In this document: positions 34,327 to 44,312 of the stretch, in pieces
How positions within the stretch are numbered: position 1 is the stretch's first letter
Layout: each line of letters opens with the position of its first letter
Origin: Locusta migratoria
Taxonomy: Eukaryota > Arthropoda > Insecta > Orthoptera > Acrididae
DNA: 64,000 bases
Reading direction: 5' to 3'
Assembly (NCBI GenBank): GCA_026315105.1
Contig: CM048750.1
Coordinates: 107,415,297 to 107,479,296 of the forward strand
The notes under the pieces: model-generated
The model's input: the letters and a program-made list of their open reading frames with translations, nothing else
Databases searched by the model: none
Told to the model about the DNA's origin: nothing
Translations under genes and position numbers: made by a program

Positions 34327-34404
34327 TAAGCGAAACAGTGGCGTAGACCTAAGGGATTATAGTTGACGTGTATGGTGTTGAGGTGGAACGTGGAAGGTGG
34401 AATT
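32776..34404. other. Unassigned sequence with hammerhead-like motif and (AT)n
   Basis: The plus strand at 33,741-33,781 has a CCAAT/ATTGG closing stem around CTGACGATGCT...CGAAACGCGTA (see findings), followed by AAAATAAAAT. An (AT)n run lies at 34,283-34,322. Nothing else recognised. Confidence 0.4.
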
Positions 34405-34612
34405 TCAAAATGTTCAAATGTTCAAATGTTTGTAGAACTTATGGGACTTAACTACGGCGTCACAAGTCCCTAAGCTTACAAACTACTTATGAACTAGCTA
34501 AGACTAAGGACGGCACAAATATCCATGCCCGAGGGGGGATTCAAACGCCCGACCGTAGTGGCCGTGCAGACCGTGACTGGAGCGCCTCAGTCCCCTCGGC
34601 CACCGCGGCCGG
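34405..34612 (-). mobile_element. SINE-A copy
   Basis: Complete minus-strand copy with a repeated TGTTCAAA at its 3' end. Flanks GTGGAATT on both sides (34,397 and 34,614) are the likely short target duplication. Inserted beside a mariner fragment. Confidence 0.8.
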
Positions 34613-34624
34613 TGTGGAATTCCC

Positions 34625-34900
34625 TGCATAACAATGCCCCTCCGTACACTGCGATCCCCGTGCGTAACTTTCTTACTAGACGTAAGGTTACTATGCTTTC
34701 ACACTCTCCTTACTCTCCAGACTTCTTTCTGTTTCCCCGCCTTAAAGTAGACCTGAAAGGCTTACGCTTCGCAACGGTTAGGGAGATCCGACAACGCTGA
34801 CAGTGCTTCGAGCGATTCCACAAGTAGCGTTAGCTGACAGTTTCCAACAGCTGTACAACCCATGTCAGTAGTGTATTACAGCCAATGTCTATCACTTTGA
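34625..34900 (+). pseudogene. Mariner transposase C-terminal fragment 1
   Basis: Encodes NAPPYTAIPVRNFLTRRKVT then SPYSPDFFLFPRLK and a LKGLRFATVREI tail, matching the DN...SPD region and end of mariner transposases. The SPD-to-D spacing is shortened and stops follow. Confidence 0.65.
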
Positions 34901-35229
34901 AGGCCAGTAAAGGTATTTTATTTGTACATCTAGGTTCCTATATTTCATGTCACGTTTCACCGAAATTGTCAGACGCATCTTATATTAACAACCAAAGCGG
35001 GTGAAATTTGAATACGCCGTTTTCGAATGTCTTAGTGCGATATCTAGGGACACGAAGCAGGCATCGTCATCTCTCCTAAAAAATTCAATGCTTTGCCGTT
35101 AGAAGGCAAGGTAACGCTTACCGTCGTTTTCAATGTCCGAGGTAAGACACTTATCGAATTCCTCTAGCACGGAAAAATAATAACAGTGACGTATATTCTA
35201 AGACACTTCGTAGTCTACGCCAGTCCATC
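34901..35229. other. Unassigned sequence
   Basis: Nothing recognised between the two mariner fragments. Confidence 0.4.
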
Positions 35230-35560
35230 AACAGCAAACGGCCTTTGCTTCTCACGGATGGAATAATTCTTCTGCGTGATAAAAACAGTCCACACGTCTC
35301 CAGGGTCACATCACCGGCCAAGTGGAAGCATCTTCAGCAAGCACCCTACAGCTCTGAAATATCGCCTGGTGACTTCCATCTGTTTTGTCCGCTAAAAAAA
35401 CATCTCAAAGGGAACGTGTTTCTACTCGGATGATAAACTTAATGACACAGTCGAAGACTAGTACTGGTCACAGCCACAGAGATTACGGAAACAGGAAATC
35501 CCTGGGTTCTTTAATCAGTGGGATTATTGTGCTCAGACCTCTGGTGATTACTTTCGAATA
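35230..35560 (+). pseudogene. Mariner transposase C-terminal fragment 2
   Basis: Encodes SPHVSRVTSPAKW, then APYSSEISPGDFHLFCPLKK and HLKGNVF: the last catalytic motif of mariner transposase (Asp of GDFHLF kept). The following frame has a shift but still reads mariner-like to about 35,560. A different mariner subfamily from 18.9 kb and 34.6 kb, judged by residues. Confidence 0.65.
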
Positions 35561-36119
35561 AAGTCTTAAATTGTGCCCACAGTGTCATTTCCTCTTCTTG
35601 TTTCGAATGGGCATACTTTGGAGCTCGCTTCTTCAACTGTTGGGCTTTGACTTTTACCCAGTGCTGTCGCACTTCCTGCCTGTGTAATACCTTCCTTTTT
35701 CTGTCTGGTGTGTACCTTTGCTTTGGAGCTTTTCCTGAAATCCTCGGACTTCCTTCAGAGCTGTTTTCTGTTCTTAAGATCAGTGAATTTCTGTTCTTTA
35801 ATATCCATATCTGTTTATGCCAGCCAAGTGGTACAAATCTTCTTGTTTCGCCAGAAGGTGAACCCTTCTTTTTCTTGGTCAGTCCGAGAGCTTCTCGGCA
35901 TTTTCATAGAGATCCTAGTTATGACGCCTTCTGCATTCCCCATCCTATTCTACTGCACCTAGGATCTTCCAGAGGAGTGGCCTCATGCTGACCAATTTCA
36001 CCACCATACCACTCCAGATATTCCATGGCAAACAGGAATTCTTGTCGTATGACTGATGTGTAGTATTTAAGTTTCAGGTTGCGTGATAGGCATTTTTTTG
36101 TTCAGTCAGTCGATAGGAT
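35561..36119. other. Unassigned T-rich sequence
   Basis: Open but compositionally biased frames at 35,647-35,991. No relative recognised. Confidence 0.35.
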
Positions 36120-36540
36120 AGTTCCAACTTGATGCAACAGAACCACAAAAGAAACTGCATACACTACGCTTGTCCATCCTTTTTTGGACTATTGCTGTCA
36201 GTGTGGGATCCATATCACGTGGCTTTGACGGAGTCCCAAGAAGGGCAGCTCGTTTTGTATTGTCACGATACAGAGGATACAGCGCCACGGAAATGATTTA
36301 TGACCTGGGATAGGAATCATTAAAACCACGGTGCATATCGCTGCGGCGTAGTCTACTTACGAAACTCCAATCACCAACATTGCGAAAATATATTGTTGAC
36401 TCACAGATGTTCTTTCTTCCTGCGCGCTATTCGAGGATGGAATGGGAGACGAATAGTAGAAAGGTGGTTCGATGAACCCTCTGTCAGACACTTAAATGTG
36501 ATTTGCAGAGTATCCCAGGTAGATTTAGATGTAGATGTAA
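36120..36540 (+). pseudogene. CR1-like LINE 3' end, copy 1
   Basis: Diverged copy of the LINE tail at 49,192-49,810 (opposite strand): segments corresponding to RRAARFVLSRY and ESLKPRCISLRRSLLTKLQS occur in several frames. Ends in TAGATGTAGATG, the hexamer 3' repeat of the family. Confidence 0.7.
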
Positions 36541-36989
36541 ACTCCAGTTCGTTCTTCATTTGAACACCCTCGTATAACAAAAGCTAAACATTAAAGAACA
36601 GGAAAATAAGAAACGAACACCACATACATTTGTAAAATTCCTGATTTATCATTTTTGAAGTAATAAAAAGATATTAGATAAGAATATATAGTTATTTACA
36701 ACCTCCCACACATGTAGAGAATTCCAATGTTCCTATACTTGATATGCAATAACATTTTACTGGGGTCCAGCTGACACCATTGTGACTTACAACCATACTG
36801 AGATCAAGAATTAGGTACAATGTTTAATATATTGCATCAGACAAAACTATTCATTACATACCTACAGCGAATATTGAAACATGCGATACAGGCCCAAGGC
36901 CAGAGAAGAGAGGATCGCTGAGTGGGAGGAATTAATGGCCGGTGTCATGTACCCCCTGCAGTAACAAAAAGAGTAGTTGCCGATGGCGG
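36541..36989. other. Unassigned AT-rich sequence
   Basis: Nothing recognised. Confidence 0.4.
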
Positions 36990-37340
36990 GTGTAACTGTG
37001 CAGTAACAGCGACAGCCACCTTTCCCCTTTTTTTCTCCTGGCAGCCGCGCGGCGCTGGCAGCGCTCGGCCCAGTGGGCGGCCGTTGTCGGTACTGCGTCC
37101 CCCGCCCACTTCCGGCTCATCAATTAGCAGCGCCGCCCCGGGCCAGCCATTGTGCGCAGGCCGGCTCGTAGCTTTCTTACGCTGGCAGCGGCGCGGTAGA
37201 CCGCATCCCGCAAACCCCTGCTCCGTGGAGGTCCTGGGACGTCTGCGGAAGGTGTGGGCGACCGTGTCCTATATATAGGGGGGCGCTGCGGCTGCTCGCG
37301 CCACTAGCGCCACAGTGACCGCCATCTTCCCTTTTCCTGA
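36990..37340 (+). promoter_or_regulatory. GC island with TATA box and YY1-like site
   Basis: A GC- and CpG-rich block in an AT-rich neighbourhood. TATATATAG at 37,270-37,278 is followed at promoter-like distance by CCACTAGCGCC (about 37,301) and CCGCCATCTTCC (37,319-37,330), the reverse of a YY1 motif. Blocks CTCATCAATTAGC, CCATTGTGCGC and GCTTTCTTAC upstream recur in the same order in the GC island at 50,040. No downstream coding exon is seen. It may be a host promoter or a GC-rich repeat. Confidence 0.35.
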
Positions 37341-37576
37341 AATAAATGAGCACACCGGACCAAACGTTAAGCGCCTACCTCTACCCTCCTTACTCGCTCT
37401 TTCTCTCTCTTCTATCGCCAGAAAAAAATAGCACGCATTAAAACCATGTAGGACATGAAAAGAGCAGTTTAGTCCAATCTACATCCCCTGGGTATGTAAA
37501 TCAAATTAAAGTAATATCCAAACATTGTATTCCTGCAAATACTTAGAGGCTACTGGAAAACCCAGCAGTCCATGCT
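37341..37576. other. Unassigned sequence
   Basis: Nothing recognised. Confidence 0.4.
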
Positions 37577-38745
37577 TACCTTATAAGGAGTCCACATGGG
37601 TATCGTATTTCAGATTTTTTTTTAAATATATTTATGGTACGTAAAGTATGGTCTTAAATAACCATCAGCCAAAGCCATTCGACGCAACTTTCAAACTCTC
37701 GAGAAAATCGAATTTAAGTTTTGAGAGTACATAAAAACACCAATAAAACAGTATAGCTCAGGTGGTAGCGTTCTGGCCTCACAACCAAAGAGGCGGTAGA
37801 TCGATTCCTGCTACAACAGATATTTTTTCAAAGCAAGACGTATTGGTCTCCAGGGAGTTTCTGTGATCGTCATATGAATAAAAATCTTGATTATCAGTCT
37901 CCAGATCACCTTTATTTTCTAAAACATGACCGGTTTCGGGACAGCTGCCCATCTTCAGATCAAATTTTTGAAGTTACAGAGTAACCTGTCCTGTGATGAA
38001 CGAACATGTGACTGTGAACATTCGTTCATCACAGGACAGGTTACACTGTAACTTCAAAAATTTGATCTGAAGGTGGGCAGCTGTCTCGAAACCGGTCATG
38101 CTTTAGAAAATAAAAGCGATCTGGAGACTGATATTCAAGATTTTTAGATATTTTTTCGTTGTTTTCAAATTCAGTTATATAAAACAGTTTGGGATCTCTG
38201 ATTGCACATGTTGTGTATGAAGACGAGCTGAACAGCATATCATCACCTAAAACAAACGTTGCCTAATTTTTAGCTGCTTGGAAAAACATTAGTAGTTATG
38301 GAGACGACTTTCCAAAAACAGCGTCGTAGCTCTTCACAAACATAACAATCAAAGAGAACCGCCACTAATAGTGAAGCCAGTACTGTAAAATAAACTTAAC
38401 TGTGTTTCGTTTCTTTTTCACATGAACAATCTTTAACAACCTTTTATAAATATATGAAATTACAAATAAAGAAATACGTGTATTTTTGTAAAAAGTACAA
38501 TTACGATTCAAACCACCAACCCTGTTGTCAGGCCAGGACGTTACTACTACACCGATAGATGCTACAGCTGATTTATATTGTTGCTTAAGTGTACTTGCAA
38601 AACTTCAGAGTAGATTTTCTTGGGAATTTTTTAGAGTTGCGTCGAATGGCTTTGGCTCATTGAGTTCTGAACTTCACGTACCATAAATATCAACAAATAG
38701 TAAAATCCGATACCTATGTGGTCTCCTTGTTAGTCTACTTCCAGT
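37577..38745. repeat. Compound foldback with tRNA-like arms and inner palindrome
   Basis: Outer inverted arms (about 37,577-37,820 and 38,490-38,745) share AAGCCATTCGACGCAACT and TTTATGGTACGT. Each arm contains a tRNA-like unit: plus strand 37,752-37,816 (TAGCTCAGGTGGTAGCG, CCTCACAACC loop) and minus strand 38,570-38,500. Nested inside is a second palindrome at 37,879-38,143 with a hammerhead-like motif in each arm. Confidence 0.7.
37879..38143. repeat. Inner palindrome with paired hammerhead-like motifs
   Basis: Arms about 130 bp, centre near 38,012 (CATTCGTTCATCACAGG block). Motif on the minus strand at 37,960-37,927 (CTGAAGATGGG...CCCGAAACCGGTC) and on the plus strand at 38,066-38,100, where the box reads CTGAAGG. 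Confidence 0.75.
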
Positions 38746-38818
38746 CCCCCCCCCCCCCCCCACCATCTCTGTCTGTATCTTCCTCCTCACTCCTCTATCT
38801 GTTCATCTCCTCTGCACT
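38746..38818. repeat. C homopolymer and pyrimidine-rich stretch
   Basis: A run of about 15 C at 38,746-38,761 followed by CT-rich DNA that leads into the hAT target site. Confidence 0.8.
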
Positions 38819-39530
38819 CTCACAATCAGTGGCGTAGATATCATAGGGCTAGGCGGGGCAGTGCCCCGGGGCCCCCAGTTCCAGGGGCCCCTCAGCCTTC
38901 GTGACCGACGATCGAAAAAAGTTATAGTAGAGCGTCGAATTTTTATTTAATTTTATTTTTACCCTCCCACCCTATAATCCATCATATCCCCTTCCCCTCA
39001 AACCAAGTTTCCCACAGTAGCCGCACTGGGCCACCGGCTGGCGGAACAATGCTTCTAATAGGGCCGTCACAAGACACGCTGCCGACAGGCGAAGCTGCCA
39101 GCCAATGTATCCAACAATAGGCACATTTCAGTCGGCGTAGTAGCAGAAGTAGCGGCAGCATCAAAGCTGCTCATTGCAATAGCGGCGTCTTCCAAGTGTT
39201 GCGGCGTGCTGCTCGGCGCAATGTGAAGGATCGCGCTCCTCCAAATACACTAGAAATACATTTACTGTACACTACTTTTTATTGGCAAATAGAATTGTAC
39301 AGTTCGTATTTCAGAATAAAACAGTTTTCCGAATATTTGTGTCCCCAAATTACTTCGGATAATAGACGTTATACTGTATATAATATTTTAGTCGAATGAA
39401 GGAATTTCGACTTTTAATTTCTCCTGCCGAAATTGACCCCAACATGGACAGTTCGTCAATTATGTAAGGAAATTGTAACAAAATATGTATTATTAAAATT
39501 TGATGTTACGAAAGTGTTTAGTTTTATTCT

Positions 39531-39716
39531 TCTGCAGCAGTCGAAAGGTCGTCCAAAAAATTAAAAATTATCAAAACGCATCTGAGGTACAGTATGGCTC
39601 AAGCTCGACTCGGACATTCGGCACTCATAGCAATCGAAAACAAGGCTGCATCAAGTCTAGATTTAACAGACCTTATTGATGATTTTGCAAAAACCAAATC
39701 CAAGAAAAGACTGTAA
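39531..39716 (+). pseudogene. hAT transposase C-terminal dimerisation segment
   Basis: An open frame ending at TAA 39,714-39,716 encodes SAAVERSSKKLKIIKTHLR, then SMAQARLGHSALIAIEN, then LDLTDLIDDFAKTKSKKR. This is the A/S-E-R-S-F-S-K-L-K pattern and tail of the hATC domain of ZMYM1/THAP12-like hAT transposases, here with KK where F-S is usual. Only the last exon-like part is preserved; upstream frames are broken. It sits on the same strand as the element's left-to-right orientation. Confidence 0.7.
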
Positions 39717-40431
39717 AATAATTGTTGAAATAATTGTAATTGTGTACCCATATTATTACTATAACGTACTGCAGTCACGAAAACGCTTACCGATAATTAC
39801 TGATCAGAAACCATATCTTTGTCAACATCTGCAACCTAACAGTTTGAAGCACTGTATTACTCCAGTAGGTATTCTTTTATTCTGACTTTGGTGCGTGAGG
39901 AAACACGAACGAAATCCCCACGACTTGAAAAGGAAGTCTTTTATTCGGGCCACGTTAAGTAAATACAACTCACGGACATTTTTCTATTTAAAGCTCTGTG
40001 GTGCAGTTGTAACTCACAGTAGCGTGCTGTGACTTGGTGTTATTGCCCCAGTAACAAATCATGTTCGTGTTGTCCAGTTTTCAAGAGCTCAAGAGTAGTT
40101 ATTGACACTTGAAATCGTAAATTATATATGACTCACATGGTCCAGTCATATTGGAGTTTCCTTTTCTTTAATAATTTATTATTTGGTGTTACATATTACT
40201 TATACAGTAGATTGTATATCACATCTAGTTTTAATTAAATTCTCCAACTCTAATTGCAACAACAGTGAAACAGACTGAAAAAAAGGGTAATTTCACTTTG
40301 TATCTCTAACACCTGCACGCACTGTGCTTTATGAAGAAACACTGTTCGCAAAAATATGAGTCACAATTTCTTACATTTACATGTAGTTAGTTTGCATTTC
40401 TTGACAGCTTGCTCTCGTCCAAATGCATTCT

Positions 40432-40900
40432 TCATTTTTTCGTAGCATCCGTACACCTATGACTAGCTGCTCCCATGTTCACAAGAGCACAATCTGCAGG
40501 CAGCTCGCTGGCTAAGGTGAGAGATTTCTCAGGGGCATCGACATTTTCTGTATGGGTAGACACTTTCTCTTTGAATTCTGTGATTGAGATGATCTTTTTG
40601 TTGATGTATCGGTAAATCAGAAGAGCATTTACCAGTGCTGACCCTGTCAACAGTTCAACTGCAAGCTTCATGTACCATTTTACACCCCGCCGTAGACAGT
40701 ATAGGACTTCATTTGGTGAGAGAGATCTATAAATGACTGATTATAGTCAGTTATAATTGCTGGTTTTTTCTTTGTGCCCCTCTTGGTTTGAACTTCCGCT
40801 TCTTCCTCTCCATGAACAGTACTCAGCATCAACACATTCCTCTTTATTTTTCCATTTCAGTAGTATCTTCATCTTCTTCACTTATGTCCATAACTTCATC
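40432..40900 (-). pseudogene. piggyBac-type transposase C-terminal relic
   Basis: The minus strand encodes KKPAIITDYNQSFIDLSHQM, then after a frameshift GVKWYMKLAVELLTGSALVN and ALLIYR...ISITEFKEKV. DYN...QM followed by a W-Y-K-L..LL..A.VNA.LIY helix and ISITEF matches the C terminus of PGBD/piggyBac transposases. The catalytic DDD region was not found. ACTCACATGG near 40,131 and its inverse near 41,130 may be the element ends. It lies inside the hAT element. Confidence 0.6.
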
Positions 40901-42700
40901 TAAAACACGCCTTTGTTCATATACATAACTTCTACGGGACACTTTCTCCTACTACAATATCACTGTGCTACGGAGCACATAACTCTGAATAAAGACTGTA
41001 GTAACAATGCAGAAAAACAATAATGGACCTGCACGCAAATAATGTTGGGGAGTGAAAGACTTACAGGAGTACCAACCCAAAATTATTAGCAACATAGCAA
41101 ATGACACTCCTAGCACTTTACTCTGGCGCCATGTGAGTTATTTATAACTCACACAAAGAAACATGAACTAAGGTACTAAATTGCAATATTTTTAACTTAT
41201 TTGTACTTAAATAGCTTACTTCAAGCAAACTAAAGCAGAATACGGGAAAAAAAAGTAAATAATCCAAGGGGGTCGATAACCCAGGTATACCTTTGACAGC
41301 CTATATGTTAATATAGTTATTGTTAAACAGAATGGACTAAGAGAAAATATTAAATGTACACAGCATATTTAAGTACAGTAGAGCAGTATTGGGCATATGA
41401 TTTGTTGTGGGGATGTGACAGGTGACAGCAGGAAAAGGGGGGGGGGGAGTTGGAGGGCAGAAGGTGCGGGAAAAGGCAGACCGCTGGAATGGTCAGCATT
41501 GCCGTTCTTTGTGCACAAGCAAAGAGAATAGCGAGAAAGCGAGTCTCCGCTCTGTCTACCCCACTACGTCGCAAAAGGTAATTACAAGGTGTTTTACAAA
41601 GTTATACCGACCCTTCCACAGAGCACCTCATAAATCATAGATGACGTACTGCGCAGACAGACCTCCAGAGTGCGCATTTTCTACAAAATGAGTTGCGCCA
41701 GGAAACAGGCATGTATTTTTTTCCCCACAAATGCGTTAATACTGAAAGGAAAACCGAACAGAATCTACATACCTTTCTACACATTACCTTGCAATGGTAG
41801 GCGGGAAATGGATTCGGCATTCTGTGGCTTTTTTCTGGGAACGGTGCCTTCCCATACCATAAGAACTATTCGTTCTTCAATTTACGTTCATAGTAACACT
41901 ATACCCTCCGTCGCATTCTGCTCAGTTCTTGTTTGTGAAAAACAAACAACTTCACTGTGGTGAGAATTCAGCACTTCAAGCAATCTTTTAAAGTACGTTT
42001 CTACCCGCACACTATTTGTTTATTCTGCCATTTAAAGGTTAAATTACATTCAGGGATTAGAAGTTTCATGTAATAATTACTTTGTCTCAAAAGAGAATTG
42101 TGCATCAAGACGTTGCCCTCTACCCCACTGTCACGATAATAAGCGAAGATATCGATTTAGTTATTTTACGTATTACTTTTTCCTGGCCAGACACTAACAT
42201 ATACTTCAAGAAGCCTGGTAGGGGCACGGCTCAATCCAATGTGTTTCATCAAACAAAATACGGCAACTTACTTTTGATGAATACGAATATTTCCCCTAGT
42301 TTACTTGTTTGATTGGGCTGTCAACGAAATGAGCCAACAGCGCTAGGCTGTGTGAGTTGTCGGCACTGACAAAAGTCCGCCTGCTGTCGCCGCTGACGAA
42401 AAATATAAAATGGGCCATTTTCATCTGTATGTCCTACCCAGGTCCAGCTCTATCTCTCTGCAAAAATTCATCCAAATCACCTAGTAATTTTTGCGTGGAA
42501 ACATAACAAACAAACCAACTTTCACAATTATATTAGAGAGTACGATTAAACATTATCTGCTGCGTGACACATAATAATTTACTTAATAGTTTTTAGGTTT
42601 GCCTTATTATGTCTTCCAGTGGGCGGTAAGGAGCTGATGATGTAGTTGTTTTGCATCTGACAAGTATTAGTGTAAAGAGGGCCCAGTGTCATTTTTGCCC
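40901..42700. other. hAT interior, otherwise unassigned
   Basis: No readable transposase. A G run near 41,440, and frames at 41,635-41,963 without relatives. TCACCTAGTAATTTTTGCG to about 42,540 resembles a dispersed repeat end. Confidence 0.35.
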
Positions 42701-42739
42701 CGGTGTCCTTGGTGCCATGGCTACGCCACTGCTCACAAT

Positions 42740-43329
42740 CCCTTCCCCCTTCTCACTATGTCCATCACGTGATGTGTATATTCAATTACCCCTCTTTAAT
42801 ACATCGCCTATAATGACAAAAAATCACATATCTGTTAATTTTCAGGGTATTCACTTAAAAACAAAGACAATGTTTATTGCTTGGTACTCTCTGTCATGCA
42901 CTTGACTTGCGGCTTACAAAAACTTTCTCCATGAAAACACACATACATGAGCCAGATTTCATAGTAGTCAGTAAAACTGAGTCTGCTGTAGGGTACCTTC
43001 TGCCAGAACAGCTGACGTTTGACAAAAATAAAGCGCACAGTTAGCGTGTCCCCAGACCCAAATCTAATCCTCATTCAAGTTTCTGAGCTCGCCATCTGCA
43101 CGCTTTATTCATTTCGAACCTCAAGATAGCCTTGCATTGTCTCCGGATGTAACTGACGTATTTCGATGCAATCAATGCCATTATTTTTGGTTAATTTTCT
43201 TGCTATTAACACCATAAGAAGTCAATTGGGGTGTCCATAAAGAAAAAAAGAAAAGGATACATAAAATTGTGTTAAAACAACATTTGCTTACCAGAATGAT
43301 ATTTCCACTCTGCGGGGGAGGAGGGAATA
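42740..43329. other. Unassigned sequence
   Basis: Nothing recognised after the hAT target duplication. Confidence 0.4.
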
Positions 43330-43465
43330 CACTCCTGGTCATTAAAATTGATACACCACGACGATGTCGTGCTACAGACGCGAAATTTAACCGTCAGGAA
43401 GAAGAAGCAGCAACATGCAAATTTTTAACTTTTCAGAGCTACACTTGCAACGTGCTAACATGAGG
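43330..43465 (+). repeat. Tc1-A terminal fragment
   Basis: CACTCCTGGTCATTAAAATT next to TA, followed by CGTGCTACAGACGCGAAATT, as in the copies at 17,821 and 44,618. It stops before the transposase start. Confidence 0.75.
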
Positions 43466-43914
43466 AAACCGATTTTTGTCTTGGTTTACTTGGAATCCCT
43501 TCGATTTTTATTTGTGGATTTTAGTTACATATTATCTTACTCAACATTTGTATAATAGTATTTATTGGTCTATAATGTATGTCATTTTCTTCGACTTTAT
43601 ATATTTGCTGTGTTGCGATTCTGTTATGAATTTGTATTTTGCTTATTTGTCATTGGTTCGCTATTTCATACATTATATATGAGTACATTTTCGATCCACT
43701 CTTTTGTTTTAGTACTGCTCGTTCTTGCAATAAATTAAAAAGATTAATGTACTAACGATAATAAAGTTTAGTTTCCTCGTCGATAATATTATTGACGTTT
43801 TCTGCGTAATCTGGAGAAATTTTAATGCTTAGTTTCCGGATTTTACTTTAGTTATTTCTGTTCGAAGTTTCTGGATGGATGGATTGCTTACACTTTCCGT
43901 GGTGTGTTCTTAAG
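43466..43914. other. Unassigned T-rich sequence
   Basis: Nothing recognised. Confidence 0.4.
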
Positions 43915-44050
43915 GTCAAATGTTTGTAAATCCATCGGACCAAACTGCGTGGTCATGAGTCCGTAGCTTACAAACAACTTAAGACAGACAAACCTAAGGA
44001 TAACACACACACCGATGCCCCGGGGAGGACTCGAACCTCCGACGGCGAGC
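43915..44050 (-). mobile_element. SINE-B copy, head truncated
   Basis: Minus strand: tail with TCGGACCAAACTGC and GGTCATGAGTCC, body, and the B box region GGACTCGAACCTCCG at 44,026-44,040. Ends within the tRNA-like head. Confidence 0.65.
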
Positions 44051-44312
44051 AAGATGTGTTCTTATTTCTAATGTTGAAGTTTATTCTAGTATGACATCAA
44101 CGGCACACAGTAAAGACATAAAATACAAAAAAACACAAAATTATACCAATAACATAATTACATAAAAATTAATTAATAAGATATACAATTAAATCTCCAG
44201 CACTGAATAGAGAGCAAAGGTATTTGAGGTAAACTAATACCTGCTGAACAAAAATTAAATCTATCGTGATGCTCACATCAGAGCACACTTCGTTGCAGAG
44301 TGAAAATATCGT
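44051..44312. other. Unassigned sequence
   Basis: Nothing recognised. Confidence 0.35.

Larger units (their letters stand above)
38827..42731 (+). mobile_element. 3.9-kb hAT transposon with perfect 8-bp target duplication
   Basis: CAGTGGCGTAG opens at 38,827 and its complement CTACGCCACTG closes at 42,731; CTCACAAT flanks both sides exactly (38,819-38,826 and 42,732-42,739). An 8-bp duplication, CAGTGGCGTA-type ends and a C-terminal hAT dimerisation segment at 39,531-39,716 establish hAT. The rest of the transposase is not readable, so the copy is inactive. A piggyBac-type relic lies inside (40.4-40.9 kb), which explains part of the length. Confidence 0.85.
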
